Source: Neolentinus lepideus HHB14362 ss-1 | Lineage: Eukaryota > Basidiomycota > Agaricomycetes > Gloeophyllales > Gloeophyllaceae | Length of the DNA stretch: 64,000 bases | Assembly: GCA_001632425.1 (NCBI GenBank) | Contig: KV425593.1 | Span: forward strand, 45,860 to 109,859 | Reading direction: 5' to 3' | Shown: one piece after another, positions 44,757-56,895 of the stretch | Position numbering within the stretch: position 1 is the stretch's first letter | How the letters are laid out: every line of letters begins with the position of its first letter | Made by a program: the position numbers and the translations under genes | The notes under the pieces: generated by a model | Database searches by the model: none | Seen by the model: the letters and a program-made list of their open reading frames with translations, nothing else | What the model was told of the DNA's origin: nothing

Positions 44757-46053
44757 CTAGCTAACATGTTGAGGCTGTTTGCGCTTGCGTGACATGATAA
44801 ATTGTATGATAGACTCTTCCATATTTTGCCATGCTGAGCGTTATGTCAACAACGCAATACTATGGATTAAATATCAGAGACGTACCTCGGTCTGTCAGCG
44901 CTCTCTTCTGCGCTACGGGCTTTAGCCTATCGAAAGAGGTCCAGTCGTCTGCAGTCATGGTCTCTAGCTCCGCTGAATACCCCGCATCTCTCAGCTTCTG
45001 GATGATCCTGAGGGAGAAAATGTAAGAAAGTTCCTGAGGGATAGCGGGTAGAGCTACTCACGCTGCTCGTCTTGCTAAACGGAGGGTATCCTGGTACTCA
45101 ATCCTGTCAAGAGCTTTCTTCCTCGCCCATGCCTCACACTTGGACGCATGCTAGTAATATAGACATATCAGCCCCACTTTCGCTAGTTTGTGAATAAAGT
45201 ACGAGCCTCATCGATTTGTCGCACAATGTTACGACGTTCAGTAAAAAAATTGACCCGCGCATCCTGATCTTGCTTGAAAGCTTTCCATCGGCTAGTCATG
45301 TTGATCATGTGCGTCCTGACATAGATACTTCGGGTTTCCTTGACTAGGGTGATGATGAGATGGACAAAAGCGTGGATGAGGCACTGTACTTACTGTCGCG
45401 ATGAGGTAGTAGATCTGGTATTGGAACAGCGCCAAAGCTCCATGGGAAATAAACGTGGAGCCTTATTCACACGTCGATAAGACAGTGAATTTCTGGGGAA
45501 GAACGAAGGACATACTCTCTTTTGGAACAGGGTGTGCATAGTCGTACCCTAAGTTTCCAGTCAGGATTCTTCACGCGCGCAACGGAGCACCTCTATCAAT
45601 TGAAAATGGGGACGAAGATCTAGTTCACTGGGATGTGGAATGGCATGTCACTGAAGCTGCTTACATGACAGAACGGGTCGTAAACGAGGTGTGCCCAGCC
45701 TGGATAAGACAGGTCCAGAGGACACTCCGGAAGGTCGGCATCCGCGGAGAGACTATCTTTCCACACTGATGTGGATGAAGGTGCAAGTAATATTCTTCGC
45801 AATCCCTTGCTGGTTCTAGCCACGTGCAGGAGGTCCAGCGGGTGCAAGTGAGCGAATATCTGTGAGAAACATTTCAGACTTGTTAATGGCTAGATGAGTA
45901 AGATAAGCGCACTTCAAATAATATATCCATAGGCATCGCCAGTAACATCGTCAATTTACCGACATTCCTTCCTTTCCGAGAACGTTTGAGTGGTCTTTGG
46001 TCGCCGTCGATACGGATTGAAGACGTCCCATATTGTCTTGTACGTTTGACCAT
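44757..46053 (-). CDS. F-box protein, copy 1
   Basis: Likely substrate adaptor of an SCF ubiquitin ligase. The start at 46053 gives MVKRTRQYGTSSIRIDG and a basic stretch, then the F-box MPMDILFE|IFAHLHPLDLL, HVARTSKGLRRILL, SSTSVWKDSL, LSYPGWAHLVYDPFCH, a Cys motif (RCSVARVKNPDWK, RVRLCTPCSKRE), then ELHVYFPWSFGAVP, a helical segment VNFFTERRNIVRQIDE|HASKCEAWARKK, LRDAGYSAELETM and LTDRAWQNMEESI, with stop 44757-44759. About 330 residues in at least nine exons. This F-box plus zinc-like Cys pair plus helical tail is a common Agaricomycete layout. The intron after RQIDE appears to start with GC. A paralogue lies at 47383-49051. The targets are unknown. Confidence 0.8.
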
Positions 46054-46677
46054 GGCAGTAAAGTGACAGAATCAGTATTTCTTCAGTACGCTGAAAGGAT
46101 CAGAGAATCGCCATAGATGATCGTAGTTGGTGGTCAAGTAGACCCGCCGGAAGCAGAGCCACAAGTGCGGCTAAACCTTGCCCTGTGCACGTGGCGTAGT
46201 GGCGTGTGGCGGTGCCCGCGCGTGCTTCTCGTAAGTTGATGACTCAAAAATTCTATGTTCGCTCCCGAGATGAGAAAGACCGTTTCAAAGACGCACTCAG
46301 AACCTAGAGTATAATGATTTGTCTGATATCTGGTTGCCTTTCACCATCTCTTTAGCACTTAGGAACCGAGAAGCCATTATCGCTTGTGTACACATCTGAA
46401 GACCCAAACTAATCGAGACTTCAGCGAAATCATGCAAGCGGAATTCAATACCGACGAGGTGGAAATCAACGAAAACCAACAGGAATTTAAGAAATAATTT
46501 TATCATACGATGGCGCCGTAACGTCAAGGGAGGTCAGATGACGCACCCCGGACGTTGTGCTGGTGAATTCCTTGCACTCGTCAGAGAAGTCTCATCCCAA
46601 CTACATTTCGAATCTGATCGCTACCAAACACCTTCCCATATCCACATGCTGACGGTCTCCCTGTAGTGAAAATACGC
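46054..46677. other. Intergenic region
   Basis: Between the start of F-box copy 1 and the damaged GNAT gene. A first exon of the GNAT gene could lie here, but I cannot place it. Confidence 0.4.
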
Positions 46678-47129
46678 ATGGTGCCTTTAGAGCTGACTAT
46701 GCCACTCCGCAAATCGATCCTTTTCCCGAAGGGACCAGAATATTGGTGCTTGCACCAGCCCGTTGACGATAGAGGACAGCACTAGTCGGTGCTTTACTAC
46801 CGGGCAATGACTCGCCTGTCGGCGTCATGTCGATCTACATTGATCCACTGCCGCAGGAGGCACAAGAGACTGACGAAGAGCGCCTCGTTACGGCGGTACA
46901 TTTCTATAAACTCGCGTGCGATCCTGCATGTCGTGGGCGTTGTATCGGCACTGCATTAATGAACCATATATTCATCGTCGCACGTGAAGAGCACAATACG
47001 AAGCTGCTGTGGTGCGAAGCTAGAATGCACGTTGTAGACTGGTATAAACGCTTCGGGATGAAGACGTTTCGAGAGAAGCATTTCGTAGTCACTCAAGAAT
47101 ATTGTATTGGCATGAAAACGACGATATAG
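46678..47129 (+). pseudogene. GNAT-family N-acetyltransferase, frameshifted
   Basis: Acetyl-CoA-dependent acetyltransferase relic or damaged allele. Frame 1 starts MVPLELTMPLRKSILFP and runs to DDRGQH, then meets a TAG at 46783-46785. The next frame continues GALLPGNDSPVGVMSIYI, then FYKLACDPACRGRCIGTAL, the acetyl-CoA binding loop (R/Q-x-x-G-x-G/A; here RGRCIG), and EARMHVVDWYKRFGMKTF, ending KTTI at 47129. Related fungal proteins read HFGA at the junction, which would fit a 2-bp insertion (AG) at 46784-46785. No GT-AG intron can bridge it. Either a pseudogene or a sequencing error. About 145 residues in all. It lies between two F-box genes. Confidence 0.75.
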
Positions 47130-47382
47130 ATATTTAAGATAGCCGGACAGGATATTGCAATATACCAATCAGAACAGAGAATACATGTGGAAGATTATGA
47201 GAATGGGCATGAGAATAATAAGACCTTCGTGTATAAATATCCTGGTCCACTTAATATCACATACCACTACTAGAAGGACCACCGAGCACGTCCCCGCATC
47301 GTCAACGCACGTCCCTCATAGATCAAGACATCCGGGTGGTAAAATCCTTCAATCTCGACGAACTCCATGTACGTTGTATAAT

Positions 47383-49051
47383 TCAATAACGACGACTCAT
47401 AAAGCCGTACTGAATATGCACAATTGTTCGATAAAGGTATAACCGATGGGGCAGGGTTTTGAACGTATCCACGATGCGACGATAAATGTATCTCCTAGAA
47501 AGATAAAACACGTATTTGAACCTATACACAGACTGATACTGTGCAGTGCCTCTACTGACCGCAACCTTTTCATTCATGCACGGTATTTCCCAAGTGCCTT
47601 GATACTCAATGGCGCATATGAGGCAAGCAAACCTTTCATCCGAAAGTTCAGCTCGGCTTTCAGGCAAGGGCCGTATTTCAGGTACGGGTGGCGCATTGGC
47701 AAGTGCGTGTCGCCTCCTCTCCTGTGCTTCACGATCAAGTCGAGTGGTCTTGAATCCTCGCAGGAACTCCTCTAAAGGGCCCCGCGCCTTCTCCCAGACT
47801 ATACCAAAAATGCAAGTTCGTCAAGAAATATCGGACTGGTCAAGTCGCGAGTTCCTTTCACTCACCTCGCTCAGTTACTGGACGGGCTTGATTCATCAGC
47901 CTGTGACGAGTCAATAACCTCCATCTAGAATAGTCATTCTTAATGTAGCCAATCTCCTCTTCCCATCCAACTGAACATAGTCTGGCTATGAGGCTAGTGC
48001 GAAATCAGTACAAACGCAGCTGTACCGTATGCAGTATGTCGTACTCATCCCTCCTTTGCATTCGTAGCATTCGCAGTTCAGATGAGCGTTCCACGGCTTT
48101 GATTTCGGCCCATTTCCGGCACTGGCTATCTAGCTGTGGAATCGCAAGATTATATCAGAGCGGAGTAATTAAGATTCATTAATGGAGCATTTACCTCTTC
48201 ATTGCGCGCGACTATCTTCTTTCTCTCGTTCTTGAAAGCTTCCAACGCCTCCTCCCCACCCGCTGTATCTAACATCCTGTACACCGAGACCACCTCGTCT
48301 ACCTCGGATCTAAGATAAGTAATGTCTGATATACCATCATGCATGTATCAGCGACCAGTTCTGAGTGTCAGGAGGAATAATATGCCCACTGTGACCAGAA
48401 AAAAAGTGAGGTACCAAAGGCTCAATATATATGCCGTCGTGGATGCGCCCGTGCGCAAGACTGCATTAGAATATCAGAGGACAGATATTACGAGACATAC
48501 AAGAGATCTTACGCTTCTTTAGAGCATTTTGAACACATTCTTACTCGCAGAACCCACCAAGGGGTGCGGACACGAGCTACCAGGCACACCTGGAGAACAG
48601 AATATTATTGGTTGGGGCAATTCAAACACAATGAACTCACGTGACAGTGTTGGTCGTAGAGTAGATAAGCCCACGACGGTAATGACATGTCGGGCGGGCA
48701 CCGCGGAACGTCAGGATCTTGGGCGAAGGACGCCTCCCATATGCACTTAGAGGAGGGGAACATTATAATTCCCCTAAGCGCCTTCGTGGTCCTAGCGGTA
48801 TGCAATAGGTCCAAAGGTTGAAGATGCTGGAAGATCTGAACAACCATGACGCTCAGATCGCTCAAGACTAAGGGCCGTCCATACTGGGCACTCACCTCAA
48901 AGAGAATGTCCAGCGGCATGTCGACCATCAGAGAGAGCTTGCCTTTGCGCCTTGCGTTCTGTGAAAGGCTCTTCTGAAGGCATTGTTGGCCTTCGTCCCG
49001 TACGTCATTATACTGCCGTTTCATCGAGTTCGACGTCCTTGAGCGGGGCAT
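47383..49051 (-). CDS. F-box protein, copy 2
   Basis: Paralogue of the F-box gene at 44757. The start at 49051 gives MPRSRTSNSMKRQYND and a basic region, then MVDMPLDILFE|IFQHLQPLDLL, HTARTTKALRGII, SSKCIWEASF, LPSWAYLLYDQHCH, VCLVARVRTPWWV with CSKCSKEA, LAHGRIHDGIYIEP, a coiled region KNERKKIVARNEE|LDSQCRKWAEIKA, RRDELCSVGWEEEI, HRLMNQARPVTER|VWEKARGPLEEFL and a tail RPLPESRAELSDERFACL. I read stop codons first at 47383; the last 60 residues look unstructured and the true end may be a little upstream. About 400 residues, at least seven exons. Probable SCF substrate adaptor; Cys motif spacing matches copy 1. Confidence 0.78.
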
Positions 49052-50525
49052 CGATGAACGTTAACGTCGCTCCAGGACACAAGCGCTTGTAACTGTAAGC
49101 TGAACGCATGTTATATGGCCACACGCATGACAATCATGCACAGCTCTCCCAAAATAGAAAACGGGGCATCAATAACCTAGACGTCCTAGGGTCCTCAAGA
49201 ACGCCGACGACTCGACAATGCAAACGATCCGTAAATGAAAACATTCGCTATATCTGGACTTGATACGGCGTCTCATAAATAAGACGTAGTAGACAAATAG
49301 ATGGAGCTATATAAAAAATTCATTAGGGCAATGCAGTGGTATATCGCCTTCGGAGGTATATGATGGCGGAGTTGAATAAACGAGCACCAGAAGAGTCATT
49401 GGGGGGGTAAACAGGATGGAATACTCAACATGTCAAAATTCAACCACTGAACCGAAGCCACCTTCAGTTCTCACCAAAATCTAGGTTGTTTTCTGCGAAA
49501 CGAACGACTATTGCGTGGGCGATGTATTCATGTTGGGCCGTGGGATTTGTGAGTATGCTCCTGACTTGTCGCTGGCATCGAAGTTGCCCAACAAGTTTCC
49601 TACTATCCATTGGATTATTTTATTTGGGAACCCCTGTTCAAAGTTCAACCCAGGGATTGCTGGTAAGCCTCCCCCACTTTCACAAAAACCGACTGAACAT
49701 CTCGATGCAAGTGGCAGTGGTTATCATGTGACCTGCTTCCCGCATTGAGGTCCTATAATGCTCGATGTGAGTGAAACACTCAATTGTATCTCATACCTTT
49801 CATATTATGCTATCACCACATATTTATACTTATGCACCCCGCTGACTTCTTGCACCTTGCTCGCACTACGCAAGCTTTTTAGGAAGTTGATCATGATTCA
49901 TGAACACGTGGTCGAAGAGTCTCTGGGGAGACCCATTTGTTCTGGATATGAGTCTGCATCTCTGTCCTCCAGAAAAGTCTCTCCCAGCCGCGCGAGTCTC
50001 CCCTTCGATAGACATGCCATCGACTCCTATTGATCGCGCAGGTGACACAGCACCCTCTTCCTCCGGTATCGCGTCTATCGCTTATGATGCTTAGAAAATT
50101 TTTTGCGTTATTTGTAGCTGACTCGTCTTCCGATTTGCAACTCCAGATGAGACATGGACAAAGGCTAAGCACTTTCTTTGGTCACGGGTGTTGGTGTAAG
50201 GCACGTGAATCATGCATGTCTACGAGGCTATCATGTATACCATAACACTGTTAGTTTACGATGGAATGATTAGAGCGTATATAAGGAGTGTAAGCTTAAA
50301 GAATGTTTACTTGTGGACTGATTGACAGACTTGCACAACGCAGAGTCGGCTGACGCCACATTTTCCCTAAATGGTATCACCATTACTCCTTTTGGTAGCA
50401 CCTGCGATGAGGTCAGGACGCGTCGGATCGTCGATCAGGACTTCGTCCACAAGTCAGCCGTCCCGCTCGGGTGTTCTTCAAGAATTCATATATAAAGCCT
50501 GCAGTCATGCAGCCTCTCTTTCTTC
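49052..50525. other. Intergenic, nothing recognised
   Basis: About 1.5 kb between F-box copy 2 and the membrane protein gene. Open frames are short and overlap on both strands. No repeat or RNA gene seen. Confidence 0.5.
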
Positions 50526-51568
50526 ATGACCTCGCAGAACCTACAATCTCTCGAAACACTTTTGCCAGCCGCCAACCCAGATATACACCAGAAGAATATG
50601 ACTACAATGCAAGAAGTGAAGAGAGCGCGTGTGTTGACTGTCGGGTCGTGGATCGTCAACTTTGGGGCGCAGCTGTATGGCATGTTGGCAGAGCCGAATA
50701 TGAAGGATATTGCGGACGCTGTGAGTGGTTTCGAGAGCATTACTCGAGGTGGTGCTTATACTGATGACGGGGGTTAGAATCATTACGCTTTCTCGCCGAA
50801 CCCAATGTTCATCGGCGGATTCTTCTCGTTGCAAGTGGTGATACAGTTGACGTGGATCAGTAAGCTCTTCAGGCCCAAGGATGGAAGAAAGGATGATCCG
50901 ACTGCGTACGCCGAGCCTGCTCAGCTGAGCTACGCCCCCATCTACGCGCTGGGTAATATTTGCATCGGTACGGGTCGACAAATGTACCCAAACTCACCAT
51001 CACTCACCCATCATTTCTCCAGCTGGATGGATGATTTTCTGGAACAACGAGAACTTCGTTATGTCCCAGGCGCTCGTCACGCTCAACACATTATCCCAAC
51101 TCTACGCCGTCTTTGTGCTGCTGCCGCCCATGACCAAGGATAACGTCTGGACCCACTTGACTGCTCAGACGTTTGCTGGGATTGGCATTCTCGACCTAGT
51201 AGACAACGGCGCTGTGGCTCTGGTATGTTGGTTATCACTCTGTACATGACTCTGGCCTAACGCACTCTGCAGCGTTATGCTGGTCCTCCCGGTACTGCCG
51301 TCCAAGTCATTACTGGAATTACGTTCGGCCTCATGGTATGTCTTTCCTCTACTTACCCGCAAACAATTGCTGATTTCGCTGCTATATTTAATAGGCGCTC
51401 CTGACGAACCCCATCTTCTCCGCTTGCATGCTATACAATCTCGTTGCATTGTACTACGGTCAGAGCGATGTCTGGGGCAAAAACCTTGGTTGGATGATAG
51501 GCGCCACCGGCATTGTCGTGTTCTTCAAGTTTTTGACTCTCAGACTGCCTGGCACCGTCTCTCTGTAA
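50526..51568 (+). CDS. Polytopic membrane protein of unknown function
   Basis: The start at 50526 gives MTSQNLQSLETLLPAAN, then QEVKRARVLTVGSW and a first membrane-like stretch. Spliced exons continue A|NHYAFSPNPMFIGG with FFSLQVVIQLTWISKLF, IYALGNICI|AGWMIFWN, a hydrophobic TLNTLSQLYAVFVLLPPM, WTHLTAQTFAGIGILD, RYAGPPGTAVQVITGITFG, FSACMLYNLVALYYG and LGWMIGATGIVVFFKFL, ending GTVSL at 51568. Five to six helices and about 270 residues. The protein has a strong fungal 'small multi-span' look and seems conserved in exon joints, but I do not recognise a named family. Location and function unknown; ER or plasma membrane is plausible. Confidence 0.82.
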
Positions 51569-51973
51569 TGTGACCAGTGGCCGAATATAAGGACTTGTAG
51601 CTTGTAGTGTAGTATGCTCTTAAGTGTAGCATTGTGTCATAGATATATAACGAAATAATTGTACCCACACACTAGTATTCCATCATGATATTGATGGTAA
51701 TTTGAATAAAGACCCTGTGCACACGTATACCGAGATCGACTTTTGAAGTCAAACTGTCGGGCCCAAGGACCGTTTTAGGCAGGCGAATGCCACATTTTCA
51801 CCCGCGCTCTTCGCTTCTCGGATTCCTCTTCATAATAACATTCCCGAACTAAATAATACAATTTATCCAAAAGACTGCTCTACACCATGGGATGTACATG
51901 GGACCTCAACGATAACCATAAACAATAATGAAGATGTCGGCTTGCGACCGCACGATAGATCATCTCATCCCGC
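51569..51973. other. Short intergenic region
   Basis: Downstream flank of two convergent genes. AT-rich; no feature recognised. Confidence 0.5.
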
Positions 51974-53214
51974 CTACTCCATTCGCGCACGCTTGGGAGC
52001 TGGCTCCTCTTCATCAACGATGCAGTCGGGGAGATCAACCTCCTCTATCCAGCCCACCTTGACGTCCTCGTCTTGAACGATCTCATGGTTCATGTGCTCG
52101 AAGAAGGCCGTCTGATCCGTCAAGAACTTCTTGAACGCCTTGGTGTCGAACTTCTTGCCGGTACGACGCCTCTCGCGGATCTCCTTGAGTTGCGCCCGGA
52201 TCCGTTCCTCCATCATGGCCAGGCGGTATTCGGCGAACTCTTGGTAGAGTACTGAGAGATCCGAGATGGGACGGACGGTATTCAGAACCGTGTCGTCGCG
52301 GATGAAGGGGTTGCGAGGGCGGAAGGAAGTCACCGAGGTGATGCGCTCCTGTGCACCCAAAGCACGAAGTGCCTGATGTGTGATGTAGCGGCCTTGCAAG
52401 ATTGTGGCGCAGCCCTAATGCGACTATTAGTATTTTGATGTAGTGACTCGTGTCGTGGTGATTTAGCTTACCATGGTCGGCCCGCGGACCTTTATTGTGC
52501 TGCAATCGCCGGTCTTCAGCGCCGTCTCTCCTCCGACCATATTGGTGCAGTCGCTAAGCATCAGTACACAGACGAATGGGTAGCTGTCGTTGTGCCATCC
52601 GACGACCGGCTTGTCATCCTCCCAAGGACGACCTGCACGGACGCGCTTCTGCTTCTTAATGGTATCAAGCTCCTGCTTCGTCTGCTCCTCGGACTTGACG
52701 GAGAAGTTAATATGGGCAATTTCAAAGTCCATCACGGGAACGAGGTCGACGCCTGCGATCTTGGAAATAATGGCGAGTGTTTCTGGGTGATTCCACGCAT
52801 CGTAAGTGAATGGAGCGTACCTGCGAGTCAGGTTAGCTGCGGAACGGTCGAATATATTAGAGATAAAGGCACTAACTTTGGAGCGTAGCCTCTGAGCTGA
52901 CACGCGGCAATGTTACTGCTGTATTTGCAGTTGTCCATGACCTCAGGCTTGAAGATCTCTCGCCTCATCTCGTGGACAGCCTCCTCAGAGAAGAGCTTGA
53001 AAGGCTGAGACACTGCGATGGGGGAGACACCCTTGTCCTTCACGAAGCCGATATCCTCCATGGAAAGCACCTCTGCCGGCTCTCTGTAGACAAGGTGTTT
53101 CGCTGGATTGAATTCAGCATTAACCGACCTCTCGGGGATCGCCACATTCTGGATAATGGGTTTGAAGATGGGGCGTGGCAGAGCAGGGGCACGCTGAGTA
53201 GCAACTGCTGCCAT
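51974..53214 (-). CDS. 2-oxoglutarate/Fe(II)-dependent oxygenase-like protein
   Basis: The start at 53214 gives MAAVATQRAPALPRPIF. Exons continue SVNAEFNPAKHLVYREP, FKLFSEEAVHEMRREIF, CQLRGYAPK|YAPFTYDAWNHPET, VPVMDFEIAHINFSVKS, and a double-stranded beta-helix core: VVGWHNDSYPFVCVLML, with the H-x-D metal pair, GGETALKTGDCSTIKVRG, then GCATILQGRYITHQALRA, with the distal His, and ERITSVTSFRPRNP, with an Arg that would bind 2-oxoglutarate. A charged tail (KEIRERRRTGKKFDTKA) ends PAPKRARME, which looks like a nuclear-localisation tail. About 390 residues. I recognise the fold by motif spacing, not a named family; substrate unknown. It is divergent from NOG2 across a 690-bp promoter region. Confidence 0.82.
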
Positions 53215-53905
53215 CCTATCGTCCGTTAGTCGCGCGGGTTCGGTGTCGTAGTCTCGCTGTCTATCGCAAAGTGCAAGAGTCGGAGCATCGCTCAAACTTT
53301 CTAGAGAGAAGGGTTCCAAAAGAGTAAGACTCACAAGAAGAGGTTGGATGAGCGTCGGAGTGATGCCTCGCCGCGACGGTGTGGATTGTCGGATTGTCGT
53401 GTGTGTGTGGGGGGGTTGGCTTTGGTCAAACTAGGGAGAGACCTCTACGGAGGCTGGGTGCGGGGAAGTGACCCTAATATTCAGAAGACGGTGCCAGTGA
53501 TATCTAGGCCAACAACTCGGAGCCTTTCTATCTTAGAGCTGATACGGCTGTGTACAAATACGCATCTATCGGCTCAATACCCTCGCCAAGATGAGTCATG
53601 ACTGGACGAGGACCACTTATCTTGGGCACGGAAATGTGGAGCGGCTTGCCGCCTCTATCACAACGCTGCCACATGTGGTTTATCGTGTTATGTTTACCTT
53701 ATCACGGAAATCGGAGGGTATCGTAGCGGCTATTGATTCTGAACGAATGAAACTTACTTTGCGCTTCCTCCACGAAGGCCACAGGGAACCCGGGACCACA
53801 TGAGCTGCACGACACATAAATTACCGGATTAGGCGTGCCTTCTAACGATACCGTGGGAAATTCTATATTTTCTTCCCTCTAACTTCAGTCGCAGTCCCTA
53901 CCGCC
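53215..53905. promoter_or_regulatory. Bidirectional promoter region
   Basis: 690 bp between the divergent oxygenase-like gene and NOG2. The last 30 bases before the NOG2 start are CT-rich, ending in a good ATG context (CCGCCATGG). No gene inside. Confidence 0.45.
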
Positions 53906-56188
53906 ATGGCGCCCACCAAAAAGACAGGTTCTTCCTCCAAAACACGCTCCTCCTCGGACCCATATGTCAAGAAAGTTAAAGGAGAGAATTTTTACCGCGA
54001 TGCGAAGTCGGCTTCCCGGCTGAAGATGGTTAATGGCGGAAAGCCAGTGAGAGATAGGACTGGCAAGATTGTGCAAGCGGCAGAATTTCAGAAGGGGGAG
54101 GATGAGACAAGGCCGGGGAGGGTGCAGCCTGACCGGCGGTGGTTTGGTGCGTTTGTAGGCTGTTCGTGTTTGGAGAGGTAATTCACAGTGTGGAATGCAG
54201 GAAATACGAGGGTGATATCCCAGATGGCGCTGGACCACTTCCGCACGAGTTTGGTTACGAAGAAGGATGACCCGTACTCTGTTCTGCTTAGGCGGAATAA
54301 ATTACCCATGGCGCTTTTGGACGATGCTGCGAATCCCAACCTTCGGAAGCGCTCTCACATTGTTGAGACGGAGCCATTCTCCGAGACGTTCGGCCCCAAG
54401 GCGCAGAGGAAAAAAGCTAAACTGGATGTAGGAACCTTTGAGGAGCTAGGAAAGCTCGGCGAAGAGGCTGCACAAGAGACAATGGAGCGCGAAGCGAACC
54501 CAACCGCAGGGCCTGAATCATCTATAGGTGCGTTTACTCTCACTTTGCTCTGGTGCATCGCAATTCAGTTATCGAATGCCCAACTCAGACCCATCCACTT
54601 CGACACACGCGGACTACATAGAACCCATATACTCCAAGGGCACCTCAAGAAGAATATACGGCGAGCTGTACAAAGTGATCGACTCGTCTGACGTGGTTCT
54701 GCATGTTATTGATGCGCGAGACCCGCTTGGGACGATGTGCGAGAGCGTGCTGGAATATATTAGAAAGGAGAAGGCCCACAAGCAGGTCGTGCTGGTGATC
54801 AACAAGTGCGATTTGGTGCCGAATTGGGTTACTGTGAGTGTCGCTTCGATCTCTGTACCGTACATACGAGATACTAAACACTTCTCAGGCCCGATACGTG
54901 CAACATCTGACCCCTCGCTATCCGACCCTTGCCTTTCACGCGTCCCCAACCCATGCCTTTGGCAAGGGCGCCCTCATCCAGCTGCTCCGACAGTTCTCTC
55001 AACTACACTCTGATAAGAAGCAGATCTCGGTGGGCTTCATGGGTTACCCCAATGTCGGGAAGAGCAGTGTCATCAATACGCTCAAAAGCGGTAAAGTGTG
55101 CCGTGTTGCGCCGGTGCCGGGAGAGACGAAGGTGGATTTATTCTGCTCTTTGTTTGATCTGTGCTGGAACGAATGTTTCGTTGTAGGTTTGGCAATACAT
55201 CACCCTCACACGCAAGATCTACTTGATCGACTGTCCAGGGATTGTTCCTACCTCCGCCAAGTCAGACTCACAAACCTCAACGGTGCTTAAGGGTGTCGTG
55301 CGTATCGAGGCTCTGCCCAGTGCCTCAGAACACATACCCGCATTGCTCGAGCGCGTCAAGCCTATCTACTTGTCTCGCACGTACGGCCTGCCCATACCCG
55401 ACAAGCTCGAACGAGATGCGGAGGAAGCAGATGAGAGCGTGGCGCCTCGAGAGCAAGGAAAGTACGAGGCCAGCACATTCTTGGATGCACTTGCGCGACA
55501 GAAAGGCCGGCTACTGAAGGGCGGCGAGCCGGACGTCGAAGCGGTTGCGAAGATTGTGCTGAGCGATTGGGTGCGCGGGCGGATCCCGTTCTTCGTGGGC
55601 CCGCCTGAGCGGCCTGAGGAAGTGAATGTGCGCGAGGAGAAGGAGCGGAAGCGCGGTGCTGCGAAGGGGAAGGGCAGGGAGGTGGAGATTGGGGTGAAGC
55701 AGAAGTTGAGCGGGATTGTGCAGAAGAATGTGTTTGTGGAGGAGGATGTGCGGGCGGTGGAGGAGGAGGGTGAGGAGGAGGAGGTTGAAGGGAGTGTGGG
55801 CGGTGGTGAGGATGAAGAAAGCGAGGAAGAGGAAGAGGGAGAGGGAGAGGGAGAGGGAGAGGGCGAGGAGGATGGGGAAGAGTGGGGTGGGTTGACGTGG
55901 GGTGATGTGTTCCCTGAGGATCAGACTCTGCCGGGTGAGGACGGTGCTGCGGAGGAGGCGGATGTCGCTTCGGGAGATGAGGCGACGCAAGAGAAGGAGC
56001 CACGGATGAAGACCAATAAAGTGCGTTTCTGGTCCTTACTTCTGACGGGCGGTGTGATGCTGACTACTCTGATTCAATAACAGAAAAAGGCGACGAACTT
56101 TTATTCGACCGCTAATGTGAAGAATAAGAGCAGGAAGAAGGCGTCTATGATGAAGAGTTTGCCGGTTGGAAGGAAGGCGAGGAGATGA
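53906..56188 (+). CDS. NOG2: Nucleolar GTP-binding protein 2 (60S ribosome assembly)
   Basis: Essential nucleolar/nuclear GTPase needed for maturation of pre-60S particles. The start at 53906 ([17 protein letters not shown]) leads to [39 protein letters not shown], the NGP-1 N-terminal domain with [19 protein letters not shown], then [17 protein letters not shown]. Circularly permuted G motifs follow: [21 protein letters not shown] (G4), [17 protein letters not shown] (G1), [25 protein letters not shown] (G3). The C-terminal part has [25 protein letters not shown] and a very acidic EEE/EGEGEG stretch, ending [16 protein letters not shown]. Introns follow WF, SSI, VT and ETK. About 650 residues, typical. 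Confidence 0.95.
55740..55890 (+). repeat. Acidic low-complexity coding tract (GAG-rich)
   Basis: A GAGGAG/GAGAGG-type purine run within NOG2 encoding Glu-Gly-rich text (EGEGEGEGE). Length may vary by slippage; a similar acidic tail is usual in this protein family. Confidence 0.8.
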
Positions 56189-56895
56189 TGCATCTGCGTC
56201 CTTTGTACTGATGATCCTGCAATCCAACTTTTCTTCCTGAGCGCAGTCCAGACTTTTCTCCTTCAACGCAATAGAACATCGTTGTCTCAACTTTTCCTAC
56301 ACAACGTTTCAGCGCGCGAATTTGACGTGTTGTTGTGACACTATAATTGGCCGAGTTGCTGAGTTGGAGTAAAGCCCCAGTAGTATAGGTATGTGGACAT
56401 GCGATTACCTGCATGTACATATTAATAGGCATTGTTCATTAGATACACCCAGAAACATTGCAAGCTCGCGCTCTTTTGTGTTGTCATGTTGTCGAGTTCC
56501 TCGGCCCTTTTGCAGTGTAATCCATAGCGCTCGCTCAGCCCATGCGCTACCTAAAGTAAGTGAGCAAGTGCAAACCGTGCTCAGCTAATTTCTCCCGCTG
56601 CGCTGATGTCATTAGCGAGAGGAAGCGAAATCTAGCAAGATTACATGGTGTCCCATAATCGATGCGGTCTTCAGAGTGCACGGCCATACGCCGATGGACA
56701 GAGCCGATAATTTCCTTCCTGGGAAGCGGTGCTACCACCGCGGGCTGTTCATTCATTCATCGCTGGCCTGCCTGCACTCTAAGTGTAGCAAGGTCTCCTA
56801 GGTATGTTCGCCTTGAGGCTCCACCACACACAGGAGACGACAGCGTCCCAGCAGCCTTTATTTAAGCCCCACATCAGAGGCCTTTGGGACTATTC
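56189..56895. other. Intergenic region
   Basis: 700 bp downstream of NOG2 and upstream of the orphan-family gene. No gene or repeat recognised. Confidence 0.5.

Noticed and set aside
55362..56003. Minus-strand Pro/His-rich frame
   Set aside because: Antisense to the acidic tract of NOG2; composition is explained by the GAG-rich coding strand.
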